This document shows positions 8,112 to 16,755 of a stretch of 35,279 nucleotides of DNA, one piece after another. The stretch is from Bacteroidota bacterium (GTDB taxonomy: Bacteria > Bacteroidota > Bacteroidia > Cytophagales > Cyclobacteriaceae): NCBI GenBank assembly GCA_016866385.1, contig VGMU01000024.1:1-35279 (forward strand). The letters run 5' to 3'. The notes below the pieces were generated by a model, which was not told where the DNA came from, made no database searches, and saw only the letters and a list, made by a program, of their open reading frames with translations. Position 1 is the stretch's first letter; the number at the start of each line of letters is the position of its first letter. The translations under genes were made by a program, and so were the position numbers.

Positions 8112-11100
8112 TTAAAAACTAAGAGTCAATGTTCCACCCAATCTTCGAGAACTAGGTCCAGTTACGAAATCAAATCCAAGACCGTTACCCACACCAACAC
8201 CCAATACGTCAGTATCATAGTTCATATTTGGAGGAAAGTTAAGGGCTAGGAACCATAAGTTAGTACCGCTAATTGCAAAGTTAGCTCTCTTAAATGGCGT
8301 CTTAGCCATCAAGGTGCTTGGCAAAGAATAAGCCAAAGATACTTCTCTAAGTCGAATCATGGAACCGTCAAACACGTTAGGCTCATCAGTTGCTCCCTGA
8401 TATCCAGAGAAGAAGTAATCCGCAGCAGTGATTTGACGATCATTAGGAATGTAACGGGGAGTTCCATCTGCATTGGTACCGTCTTGTCTAACACCAGGCA
8501 TGATGAAGGTAAATTCACGGTCAACCTCTGGATCTTTAGTGACTCCACGGGCCAGGGTAGCCGTAACTGTATTTGACATAATCACGCCTTTGTGTCGGTA
8601 TTCCATCATCGCAGAAAGTGTAAATCCTTTAAAACTAATACTGTTGATGAAGGATCCAGTCCATGCTGGATTTGGATCACCCAAAACTACTGGCTCGTTG
8701 GTTGGCTTGTGAACACCTGAAGTCAAGATAATTGGCTGTCCTGTGGCAGGGTCCCGATCAAAACCGATACCTTTAATAATATTAAAAGGTTGGCCTGGAA
8801 TAGCGAAATTCCCAGAGTCGTTAAATCCTGCTATCAACACTTGTTCCAATCCACCTCCTAATTCAAGAACAATTGATTCATAGGTGGACCAGTTGATCGT
8901 AGAATTCCACTCAAAACCAGATGGAGTTGAAATTGGAGTTACCGTAGCTTGGAATTCAGCACCCCGAGTCCTGATCTTACCAATATTTATAGCAGTGGAA
9001 GTAAATCCAGTTGCAGGGTCTATTGGGGCACTCGTGATCAAATCTTTTGTATTCTTTTCATAAATTGAGAGGTCGAAACGCAACTTGTTGTTGAACATCA
9101 CCCCTTCCACACCGAATTCAGCCTCACCATGAAGCTCAGGTTTCAAGTTCGGATTACCCAAGAAGTTGGATACAGCGTGAGTCGTAGTGACTACTCCGTC
9201 ACGATCAAATGCTCTAGCAGACTGCGACAATACGTTACGCGTACTGTAAGCACCTGGGTAACCTGCTGAGGTACCATATCCAAGACGAAATTTCAAATCG
9301 TTAACTACTGTTGAATTCCAATCAAACGCAGTTGTTGGTAAAAAGGAAATAGATCCTCCTGGATATATAATACTTCTATTTTCTTTCTCTACAGTTGAAG
9401 TCCAGTCGTTACGAGCAGACAAGTTCAAGAATAGATAGTCGGAGTAATCCAAAGTAATGTTAGAATACACACCATATCTACGCTCATCTACACCATAATT
9501 CAAGCTACCCCCAGAATAGGCATCCGTACTTGCAGAAGTGGAAAAGTTAGAATGTCTAAACAATCCAAAAGCCAATTGGCCTTGAGAAGCTATCCCTGAC
9601 TGAATGTAGGAGTCGTACCGTGAGTTAGCACCAATAAGTGCACTCATTCCGATTTTTTCTGAAAGATCCTTCTTCCAATTCAAAACAAGGTCCTGGTTCC
9701 ATATGGTGTTGTTGATATTAACTGTTCTATAGTAACCGTTACGGGTTGCCAAGTCAGAGGTAGCACCACCTTTGTTGTAGAGGATCTCTTGCAATTCAGA
9801 ATAGGTATCTAGACCCAAACGATACGTCATGGAGAAATTATCGTTGAAATCATAGTTCAAAGCAGTAGAGTTGAAGAAACGCTTCACATCAGAAGTATTT
9901 TTGTAATATTTTACTAACCAATTAGGGTTAGTAATGTCATTACCTCCTCTGAAGTATACAGAGCTCTTATCTACAGGGTTTTCGAACGGAAGGTTTTCCA
10001 AGTCAACGGAACGTGGGGTAAACAATACGTGGCCAAACACCGATGGGATAGAAGAACCAGACCCGTAAGATGCGTTAGCTGGAGGAGACTCCAAATCTGT
10101 GATTGCAAAGGTGAAAGACGAGTTGATGGAGAATTTGTCTGTCACTGCAGAATTCATACCCAAACCAAAATTGTACTTCACCAAGTTGTTACCAGGCACA
10201 AAACCTTCTTCGTCGGTATAGCCAAAGCTAGCATTGAAACCTGTCTTATCTCCGCCACCCGCTACTTGAATAGAGGTGTTGGAAATTAAACCTTGTCTAA
10301 AGAAGATCTCCGATGGATCTTTGTATGCCTTGTATTCATATTTAATAGGAGTTCCACCGACTACCCCATTTACCCAGAATTGAGGGAAGGCATTGCGTAC
10401 AGAAGCTACAGAAGAAGAAGCATAGGGGTGGTTAATCAACAAACCTGTGTCCAATCTCGGACCGAAATTGGAAAAAAAGAATCCAGGAGCTTGCTGGAAA
10501 CCGTTACCATAGAATTGACCGTAAGTTGGTAAAGAAGCCGCTTCGTTGGTAAATACAGACTGGTTGATGGTTACTTCAGCTGCTTTACGCTTGGATGCAC
10601 CAGATTTGGTAGTAATCAAGATTACCCCGTTTCTACCTTGATCACCGTAAAGTACTGTAGCAGAAAGACCTTTAAGTACAGACATGCTCTCGATATTGTT
10701 TGGATCGATATCCAAGAATCGAGAAGAAGTAGTTGCACCACCTGTAGTAAATCCGTTCTGCGCGTTAGTAGAGGTATTAAAAGGAACACCATCCACAACG
10801 AACAAAGGCTGGTTGTTACCAGTGGCTGATTTGTAACCACGGATAATCATGTTGGTACCAGATCCAGACATACCGTTAGTAGAGGTAATATTTACCCCAG
10901 GAACTTTGCCCTGCAATACGCGGGCTACGTCTGTTTCTGGACGATTTTCCAGTTGTGCATTAGACACGGAGGTTACAGCATAACCCAATGCCTTTTTCTC
11001 CCTTTCGATACCGATCGCTGTTACTACCACTTCGGATAGCTGAGCTGCATCGACAGTCAGGGTAATGTTGACTACGGACCGGTTACCAATGGCCTCTTCC

Positions 11101-11348
11101 TGAGATTTCAGTCCCACGAAAGAGAAAATCAGCACATCGGATCCGGAGGGCACGTTGATGGAGTAATTACCATCCAAATCGGTGGTAGTACCCAATGTCG
11201 TGCCTTTCACAAGAACCGTTGCACCTGGCAACCCTAGACCGTCTTCCTCGGAAATTACCTTGCCGGTAATTACCCGTTGCTGCGCCGACACCTCATAGCT
11301 GAGGGCCATGGTGAAAACCGCAACAACAAAGAGTAAAGCTTTTCTCAT
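8112..11348 (-). CDS. SusC/RagA-family TonB-linked outer-membrane transporter
   Basis: This TonB-dependent channel imports the ligand held by the neighbouring SusD-like protein. The 1078 residues begin with a signal peptide cleaved near YEVSAQQ. A carboxypeptidase-regulatory-like beta domain follows at about 25-100 (ITGKVISEEDGLGLPGATVLVKGTTLGTTTDLDGNYSI, read in two parts). The plug comes next at about 110-240, with VVVTAIGIEREKKALGYA, LQGKVPGVNI and the SusC hallmark QPLFVVDGVPFN. The rest is a 22-strand barrel ending LGGTLTLSF with a terminal Phe, the usual BAM signal. Size and order are normal for SusC. It is the first gene of the susC-susD-lipoprotein operon. No anti-sigma/sigma pair or hybrid two-component regulator is adjacent in the window. 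Confidence 0.96.
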   Translation of the reverse strand: MRKALLFVVAVFTMALSYEVSAQQRVITGKVISEEDGLGLPGATVLVKGTTLGTTTDLDGNYSINVPSGSDVLIFSFVGLKSQEEAIGNRSVVNITLTVDAAQLSEVVVTAIGIEREKKALGYAVTSVSNAQLENRPETDVARVLQGKVPGVNITSTNGMSGSGTNMIIRGYKSATGNNQPLFVVDGVPFNTSTNAQNGFTTGGATTSSRFLDIDPNNIESMSVLKGLSATVLYGDQGRNGVILITTKSGASKRKAAEVTINQSVFTNEAASLPTYGQFYGNGFQQAPGFFFSNFGPRLDTGLLINHPYASSSVASVRNAFPQFWVNGVVGGTPIKYEYKAYKDPSEIFFRQGLISNTSIQVAGGGDKTGFNASFGYTDEEGFVPGNNLVKYNFGLGMNSAVTDKFSINSSFTFAITDLESPPANASYGSGSSIPSVFGHVLFTPRSVDLENLPFENPVDKSSVYFRGGNDITNPNWLVKYYKNTSDVKRFFNSTALNYDFNDNFSMTYRLGLDTYSELQEILYNKGGATSDLATRNGYYRTVNINNTIWNQDLVLNWKKDLSEKIGMSALIGANSRYDSYIQSGIASQGQLAFGLFRHSNFSTSASTDAYSGGSLNYGVDERRYGVYSNITLDYSDYLFLNLSARNDWTSTVEKENRSIIYPGGSISFLPTTAFDWNSTVVNDLKFRLGYGTSAGYPGAYSTRNVLSQSARAFDRDGVVTTTHAVSNFLGNPNLKPELHGEAEFGVEGVMFNNKLRFDLSIYEKNTKDLITSAPIDPATGFTSTAINIGKIRTRGAEFQATVTPISTPSGFEWNSTINWSTYESIVLELGGGLEQVLIAGFNDSGNFAIPGQPFNIIKGIGFDRDPATGQPIILTSGVHKPTNEPVVLGDPNPAWTGSFINSISFKGFTLSAMMEYRHKGVIMSNTVTATLARGVTKDPEVDREFTFIMPGVRQDGTNADGTPRYIPNDRQITAADYFFSGYQGATDEPNVFDGSMIRLREVSLAYSLPSTLMAKTPFKRANFAISGTNLWFLALNFPPNMNYDTDVLGVGVGNGLGFDFVTGPSSRRLGGTLTLSF

Positions 11349-12019
11349 AAAGTGTTTAGTTTAGTTGATCTGTAAAGAAAAATGATTTGTTGGTAATTTC
11401 AAACTTTTGGGGATTTTGAATCAAATCCTTCATTTCGCTGAATATTTGGCGTTTTAACCTTCCATTAACAAAAATTAACGAGATGCCTGCTATTTTTAGA
11501 TATTAACAGAATATTATTTTGTTATTATCTAAAAATCAAAATTTTAAAAATTTTACTTTTTTTAATAAAAAAATGAGATAGGGTATAAAATTTACTTTTT
11601 TACTTCTTTAAAAAATTTTTGACTAGCAATCAATTAATTTACCTAATATAATTTTATATTTTAAGAGGTATACGATTTTAAATGGATATTAGCTCAAAAA
11701 AAATTGACTTAAAATTGCTGTCAATCGCTTTTTTTATCGTTTTAATTATTGATTTTTTAAAAATTTAGGTTCTTCGTTGCTTATTTTTTAAAAATAGTCT
11801 CCGCTTACGCTCAATTAAGCAATGTATTTCGAAGGGAAGTTGAGGGAATCGCAAAATAAAATATTATCTTGTTTAATCTCCGTTTGGGCGACAGAAACCT
11901 ATAGGACGAGGGATCCGGGGAAGGAAATTTGGCTCTCTTTTTAGCTAACCTCCCCCTACACCTGCCTCGAAAGCCCCTTTTAGGTAGGTAAATTTAAAAA
12001 AAAGGACTGTTTTACGCTC
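11349..12019. other. Very AT-rich intergenic region upstream of susC
   Basis: This 671-base stretch has no supported gene. 11460-11770 is strikingly A/T-rich, with homopolymer runs, and holds the dyad at 11492-11536 and a second inverted repeat ATTGAC/GTCAAT at 11703-11708 and 11720-11725. A further split inverted repeat, CTTCG-TTGCTTA (11772-11783) against TAAGCAA (11816-11822) and CGAAG (11830-11834), could form a bulged RNA stem. From about 11880 the base composition returns to normal. The susC promoter must lie here on the minus strand, but I found no clean TAnnTTTG close to the start codon. Confidence 0.6.
11492..11536. promoter_or_regulatory. 45-base imperfect dyad upstream of susC, possible operator
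   Basis: ATTTTTAGATA (11492-11502) is the perfect reverse complement of TATCTAAAAAT (11526-11536). After one mismatched pair, TAACA (11504-11508) pairs with TGTTA (11520-11524), giving 16 matched positions of 17 around an 11-base centre. It lies about 145-190 bases upstream of the susC start. The spacing suits a regulator-binding site, but in such AT-rich DNA it could also be a DNA-bending or nucleoid-protein site. Confidence 0.45.
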
Positions 12020-12601
12020 CTAGGCTTCACGTGGGAAAGTAAATACTTCCTTGCAGGTGATGCAAAAGTCCAGGGGAATGTCATGCGCATCCACAGGCAG
12101 GAGCTCTTCCGGCCCAAAAAAACTCAAGCCCACTTTCAAAATGGGGCGTTCCAGCTCTGCCAAAAATGCGTCGTAGTACCCTTTGCCAAATCCCAAGCGA
12201 TTTCCCTTTTTATCGAAAGCCAAAAGTGGGAGAAATATCACTTCTATTTTTTCTGAGGTGGTTCGCAGGGATTCTTGGGGAACGGGAATACCCCACTCGT
12301 CTAGAAAAAAAGCAGCATCCTTGGGCAATTTCAAGGTTTCTAATTTTAAGGATTCCTTGATGACTTGGGAAGTGTAGAGGGTTTTATCCTTCCTTTCTAG
12401 GACGGCTTTTAGAAAAAAGGTATTGACCTCGTTAAAACGGTCTATGGGGAAAAACAAATGAAAATGATCCCATGAAGCCCTAGAAGCCAGCCAATGTTCC
12501 ACTTGACGGGTCACCTGAAGGGACTTTTCCTTTACCTCTTCTTCACTGAGCTTCTTTCTCAGTTGCCTGTACTTTCTACGAAATTCTTCTTTGGTTTTCA
12601 T
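12020..12601 (-). CDS. 5-formyltetrahydrofolate cyclo-ligase
   Basis: This cytosolic enzyme uses ATP to convert 5-formyl-THF to 5,10-methenyl-THF, recycling a stored or inhibitory folate form. The 193-residue length is normal for the family. The N-terminus (EEFRRKYRQLRKKLSEEEV) has the basic helix expected there. The ATP/substrate loop is FDKKGNRLGFGKGYYDAFL at 129-147, matching the family signature with its G-x-G-K-G-Y-Y-D core. The start codon overlaps the bshC stop as ATGA at 12598-12601, so translation is probably coupled to bshC. Family members carry the names fau, ygfA or MTHFS. No terminator with a clear U tract was seen after the gene. Confidence 0.95.
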   Translation of the reverse strand: MKTKEEFRRKYRQLRKKLSEEEVKEKSLQVTRQVEHWLASRASWDHFHLFFPIDRFNEVNTFFLKAVLERKDKTLYTSQVIKESLKLETLKLPKDAAFFLDEWGIPVPQESLRTTSEKIEVIFLPLLAFDKKGNRLGFGKGYYDAFLAELERPILKVGLSFFGPEELLPVDAHDIPLDFCITCKEVFTFPREA

Positions 12602-14160
12602 TCCAAGTCCAAAATCATCATGCTAGAGTCTAGGGGATCGAAGGAGCTCATCAAGTCTTCTAGAAAATGAGGGTTTTCCAAAGAAAAATTCATGAGATTG
12701 AGCACCCGCTCTTGGGGGCTTCCCCCAGGAGATACATACTCCAGCACCGTTCTGGCTCTCTCTAATTCTACTTCCAAGCGCCTCTCCTCTGCTTTCCTAA
12801 TCTTACTGCCCATCTGTTCTAAGATGGCTAAGCTTCGCACTTTCCCTGCCTCCATGGCCTTTACCAAGCCCCCTTCCAAAGATAGGGCTTGCCTAGAAAG
12901 CCTATCGTAAAGGGTCGAAAGCTCTTCTTTTTCTTTGGCCAAAGTGAAGTCCACTGAAGCAGAATTTTTGAGGAATTCCTTTTTCCATGGCTCCAGCTTT
13001 TGGAATACCTGTTCCCGAGTCCAAGCCAACTGTTCAATTTTCTTCTGTATCACTTTGGGGAGCACCAAGGCGAAATTTCTGGGCAAAAGCACCGGAAAGG
13101 GAACCTCAAATCCCTTAAAAAGATCGAAAAGCTGCAACCAATAGATTACTTCTGCCGGACCACCCACATACCCTAGGTTGGGCAGGATCATTTCTTGATA
13201 GAGAGGTCGCAAGATTACATTGGGACTGAAGCGCTCCGGGTGTTCCTTGACCAAGCGCTTGAGCTCCGATTCGGAAAATTGGAGAGGAGTGTGGAGCACC
13301 TCGAATTGATCCCCTTTGCGTACGATCCGCTCCCTAATTCCCTTTTCCATGTAAAACAAATTGATTTCTCTTGGAAATAGCTGCGTTCCGTAGCCCAATG
13401 CCTCTAACTTCTTGCCCGTCTGCTCCGACAGTTGAAAGCCCTTATGCTCTAAAAGATCAGCAAGAATAACTTCGGAGAAAGAAGCCTTCAACTGAGGATC
13501 ATTGCCATCTACCACCACCAAGCCCTGAGCACCAAAAAGGGCATGCATGTATTTTCTTACTGCTTCTCCTAAGGTTTTGCTTTGGGTATAGGCATCGGAA
13601 AATTCTTTGGGCACAAAAGGTAGTCCCGATAAAAAAGTAGCAAAGGAAGAGTCTAATTCAAATTCACCAACCGCTCCTCGCTGGTCCGTATTCCAGGTAT
13701 AGGTCTGTTGATCTAACCTGAAATGATTAATTTCTTCCACATCGTGGTCCTCTGTAGCCATCCAATATACGGGTATTATCTTGTAGTCTGGATATCGCCC
13801 TTGCAAGGCTTTGGCCAAATTGATGACCGATACAAGCTTGTAAATCACGTATAGCGGCCCTGTAAATAAATTGAGTTGGTGCCCTGTAGTGACGGTAAAA
13901 GTTTTTTCAGAATTCAGGGCCTTGAGGTTTTCTAAAACGGCTGGTTCTGGTGATACACCCTGGTATTGTCGCTCCAAGACCTCGCTAAGTACCCTCCTTT
14001 GCTGAATAGAAAATTTTTTCTGTTTTATCGCCGCATCAAAGCCTTCTTCTCGAGGAGGGTGGGAATAAAACGGTTTCAGGGCTTCTTTACCGCTGAGGTA
14101 ATCCAAAAAAAAGGGAGAAAATTGACCCGTTTTTTCTAAATCTACGCAGTGTTTTTTCAT
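12598..14160 (-). CDS. bshC: Bacillithiol biosynthesis cysteine-adding enzyme BshC
   Basis: BshC is assigned to the last step of bacillithiol synthesis, adding cysteine to glucosaminyl-malate. The 520 residues carry the family's Rossmann-like N-terminal motifs TTGHQLNLFTGPLYVIYK (91-108) and YWMATEDHDVEEINHF (about 132-147), GGPAEVIYWLQL in the middle, and a charged coiled-coil region around 390-480. The C-terminus (NLMNFSLENPHFLEDLM...) is typical of the family. BshC is known in both Bacillota and Bacteroidota, so its presence is normal for this phylum. It heads a two-gene unit with the folate cyclo-ligase (4-base overlap) and is divergent from the M16 peptidase gene. bshA and bshB are not in the window. 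Confidence 0.94.
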   Translation of the reverse strand: MKKHCVDLEKTGQFSPFFLDYLSGKEALKPFYSHPPREEGFDAAIKQKKFSIQQRRVLSEVLERQYQGVSPEPAVLENLKALNSEKTFTVTTGHQLNLFTGPLYVIYKLVSVINLAKALQGRYPDYKIIPVYWMATEDHDVEEINHFRLDQQTYTWNTDQRGAVGEFELDSSFATFLSGLPFVPKEFSDAYTQSKTLGEAVRKYMHALFGAQGLVVVDGNDPQLKASFSEVILADLLEHKGFQLSEQTGKKLEALGYGTQLFPREINLFYMEKGIRERIVRKGDQFEVLHTPLQFSESELKRLVKEHPERFSPNVILRPLYQEMILPNLGYVGGPAEVIYWLQLFDLFKGFEVPFPVLLPRNFALVLPKVIQKKIEQLAWTREQVFQKLEPWKKEFLKNSASVDFTLAKEKEELSTLYDRLSRQALSLEGGLVKAMEAGKVRSLAILEQMGSKIRKAEERRLEVELERARTVLEYVSPGGSPQERVLNLMNFSLENPHFLEDLMSSFDPLDSSMMILDLE

Positions 14161-14334
14161 CTAGGAGCTGAGAAGTCTACTTTAGCGGATTAACTTAGCA
14201 CTTTGATCCAAAGTTCGTTCTTTTTTTACAACATTTAAGACTTCTTAGGTCCTGGGCAGCCAACAAATTTTCCTAAAGTGTTTCTGCCTTGCTTATTTTC
14301 CACTCCTTAAACTCGATTTAACTAGGTTTTGCCC

Positions 14335-15576
14335 ATGCTAAATTACCAAACCTTTACCCTTGATAACGGATTGGAGGTCATCGTGCACGAAGATCCTAGC
14401 TCCAAAATCGCCGTAGTCAATCTCCTCTACAAGGTAGGATCCAGGATGGAAGAGGAAGGGAAAACAGGCTTGGCTCATTTTTTTGAGCACCTGATGTTTG
14501 GCAGCTCAGCCCATGTTCCTGTTTTTGACCGGGAGCTGGAGCGAGTGGGGGGATCATGCAATGCATTTACCAGTCCTGACATCACCAACTATTACATGAC
14601 CTTGCCCTCCTCCAACCTGGAAACTGCCTTTTGGCTGGAGTCGGACCGCATGGGATTTCCTAGCCTTACCGAAAAAACCATTGAAACCCAGCGGAAGGTG
14701 GTCATAGAAGAATATAAGCAACGTTACCTCAACCAGCCTTATGGGGATGTCTGGCATCACTTACGTGGCTTGAGTTATGAAAAACACCCCTACCGCTGGC
14801 CTACCATCGGAGAAAAGATCGCTGACATAGAAGGATATACTGCAGAACTAGTTTGGGGTTTTTATGAAAGGCACTATCATCCCGGCAACGCCATCCTGGT
14901 CGTGGCGGGAAATGTGACCAAAGACCAGGTAGCCAGATTGGCCAATAAATGGTTTGGCCCTCTTCCTTCCAAAACTAGTGCCAAGCCCAGCCTCGCCATG
15001 GAGCCGGTACAAACCACAAAAAGAGAGAAAGAAGTTTACGCTCAAGTCCCTACCGATGCGCTTTACAAAGCCTACAAGATGCCGGGCAAAGGTGCTCCTG
15101 GCTATGTAGAGGCCGATGTGATGACCGATTTGTTGGGCTCGGGAAAATCTTCCCCATTGGAGCAGCGCTTGGTCAAGCAGGGAAACCTTTTTGCTTCCAT
15201 AGGAGCTTATATCACAGGGTCCGTAGATCCAGGATTACTGATTTTTTCAGGAAAAATGGAACAGGGAATAGGTGCCCGAGAAGCAGAAGAAGCATTGCAG
15301 GAAGTGATTGTTGATTATTTTAGCCAAAAAATAGCAGAAGAATCACTTCAAAAAATCACCAACCAAGGGGAAGCCATGAAGGCCTACGAATCCATTCATG
15401 TCCTGACTCGTGCGATGAACCTAGCGTATTTTGCCCATTTAGGTAATCCTGACTTATATTGGAAAGAATTTGAGGAAAAGTCTTTCTGTAGTCCAGAACA
15501 AATTAGTTTCTGGGCCAGGCAATTGCTATCAGAAGAAAAAGCCTCCGTGCTCTATTACCAAACTTCGAAGACATGA
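14335..15576 (+). CDS. M16-family zinc metallopeptidase (insulinase/pitrilysin-like)
   Basis: M16 peptidases are clam-shell zinc proteases. The inverted zinc motif HFFEH is at residues 48-52 of the 413-residue protein, and the third ligand lies in the downstream acidic helix RKVVIEEYKQRYLNQPYG. The C-terminal non-catalytic M16 domain runs from about 165 to the end. I chose the ATG at 14335 (MLNYQTFTLDNGLEVIV) over a TTG two codons earlier. There is no N-terminal signal peptide, so the protein appears cytosolic unless the start is further upstream. Many bacterial enzymes of this size act as a pair with an inactive partner, but no partner gene is next to it. The stop codon overlaps the ispF start (ATGA at 15573-15576). 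Confidence 0.93.
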   Translation: MLNYQTFTLDNGLEVIVHEDPSSKIAVVNLLYKVGSRMEEEGKTGLAHFFEHLMFGSSAHVPVFDRELERVGGSCNAFTSPDITNYYMTLPSSNLETAFWLESDRMGFPSLTEKTIETQRKVVIEEYKQRYLNQPYGDVWHHLRGLSYEKHPYRWPTIGEKIADIEGYTAELVWGFYERHYHPGNAILVVAGNVTKDQVARLANKWFGPLPSKTSAKPSLAMEPVQTTKREKEVYAQVPTDALYKAYKMPGKGAPGYVEADVMTDLLGSGKSSPLEQRLVKQGNLFASIGAYITGSVDPGLLIFSGKMEQGIGAREAEEALQEVIVDYFSQKIAEESLQKITNQGEAMKAYESIHVLTRAMNLAYFAHLGNPDLYWKEFEEKSFCSPEQISFWARQLLSEEKASVLYYQTSKT

Positions 15577-16055
15577 CACCATTTAGAATAGGTTTTGGAT
15601 ATGACGTTCACCAGCTCGGTGAAAATCGACCTTTTTGGCTTGGAGGCATTCTCGTTCCACACGACAAAGGAGCAGTAGGCCATTCGGATGCTGATGTACT
15701 TGTACACGTGATTTGCGATGCGCTGCTGGGCGCTGCCAATCTGAGAAACATTGGCTACCATTTTTCAGACCAAGACCCTGCCTACAAAGGAGTGGACAGC
15801 AAAATCCTCCTCCAAGAAGTCATGAAGATGATTCGTAAGGAAGGGTATGAACTTGGCAATGTGGATGCCACCGTGTGTTTGCAAGTCCCAAAACTCAATC
15901 CCCATATTCCTGCGATGAAAACCTGCTTGGCTAAAGTCATGGAGGTGGAAGAAAATTCGATTTCGATCAAAGCCACTACCTCGGAGCACCTGGGATTTGT
16001 GGGTAGGCAAGAGGGAGTAGCCGCCTACTGTACCGCCTTGATCTATCGCGTATGA
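15573..16055 (+). CDS. ispF: 2-C-methyl-D-erythritol 2,4-cyclodiphosphate synthase
   Basis: IspF makes the cyclic diphosphate intermediate of the MEP isoprenoid pathway in the cytosol, as a homotrimer with a metal site between subunits. The 160 residues match the family length. Metal ligands are seen in GYDVH (D11, H13) and in GHSDADVLVH (H45). The conserved 60s loop ANLRNIGYHFSD and the C-terminal TSEHLGFVGRQEG are present. It overlaps the M16 gene upstream and mnmD downstream by 4 bases each, so the three are probably one mRNA with coupled translation. This indicates that the organism uses the MEP route. Confidence 0.97.
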   Translation: MTPFRIGFGYDVHQLGENRPFWLGGILVPHDKGAVGHSDADVLVHVICDALLGAANLRNIGYHFSDQDPAYKGVDSKILLQEVMKMIRKEGYELGNVDATVCLQVPKLNPHIPAMKTCLAKVMEVEENSISIKATTSEHLGFVGRQEGVAAYCTALIYRV

Positions 16056-16741
16056 CTACTCCACAAGTAAAACTCATTACCACGGAGGACGGTTCGCATT
16101 CTCTATACCACGAGGGCTTACAGGAAACCTACCATAGCTTTCACGGGGCATTTAAGGAATCTATCCACGTTTTTATGCTGTATGGGCTAGACTCTTGGCT
16201 GGCTAGAAATCCAAAAAAATACCCCATTCGCATTTTTGAAGTTGGGTTTGGCACAGGCTTGAATGCCTGGCTAAGCTTGGTCTGGGCCGAACAAAATCAA
16301 ATTCCCGTCCTTTACCACAGCATAGAACCTTTTCCTCTGGGTCCGGAGATTTACTCCCAGCTCAACTACATAGAGCAAGACCACGGGATTTGGCATTACC
16401 ATAAGTATTTTTCAGCCTTGCATGAAGTTGCCTGGAACCAAGGAGGACCCCTTTCGGATTATTTCAATATCAAAAAAGATCAGGTGCGCCTAGAGGACTC
16501 AGACTTATATCCTTGTGACGTGGTTTTTTACGATGCGTTTGCTCCTAGCAAACAACCAGAACTCTGGACCAAAGAAATACTAGCCCCTGTAGTGGATGCC
16601 ATGAGACCTGGAGCCGTATTTACTACCTACTGCGCAAAAGGCCAATTGAAAAGGGATTTAAAGGAATTGGGACTCCAAGTAGAAACCCTCCCTGGCCCTC
16701 CTGGAAAAAAGGAAATGACCCGGGCTTGGAAGGGTGTTTAG
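16052..16741 (+). CDS. mnmD: tRNA (mnm5s2U34)-methyltransferase MnmD
   Basis: This SAM-dependent enzyme methylates the 5-aminomethyl group of wobble uridine 34 in certain tRNAs, the reaction of the MnmC2 half of E. coli MnmC. The 229-residue protein has the SAM-binding FEVGFGTGLNAWLSL at about 62-76 and the catalytic YDAFAPSKQPELWTKEIL motif at about 163-180, both diagnostic for the Methyltransf_30 family. The FAD oxidoreductase half of MnmC is absent, so it is the stand-alone form found in Bacteroidota and others. It begins with ATGA overlap on ispF and ends at a TAG 15 bases before the inverted heptad array at 16756. Confidence 0.93.
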   Translation: MTTPQVKLITTEDGSHSLYHEGLQETYHSFHGAFKESIHVFMLYGLDSWLARNPKKYPIRIFEVGFGTGLNAWLSLVWAEQNQIPVLYHSIEPFPLGPEIYSQLNYIEQDHGIWHYHKYFSALHEVAWNQGGPLSDYFNIKKDQVRLEDSDLYPCDVVFYDAFAPSKQPELWTKEILAPVVDAMRPGAVFTTYCAKGQLKRDLKELGLQVETLPGPPGKKEMTRAWKGV

Positions 16742-16755
16742 TGATTATTAAACCA

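Noticed and set aside
11349-12019. tRNA or other stable RNA gene in the AT-rich gap
   Set aside because: No cloverleaf, conserved T-loop GTTCRA or CCA-like end could be found on either strand by eye.
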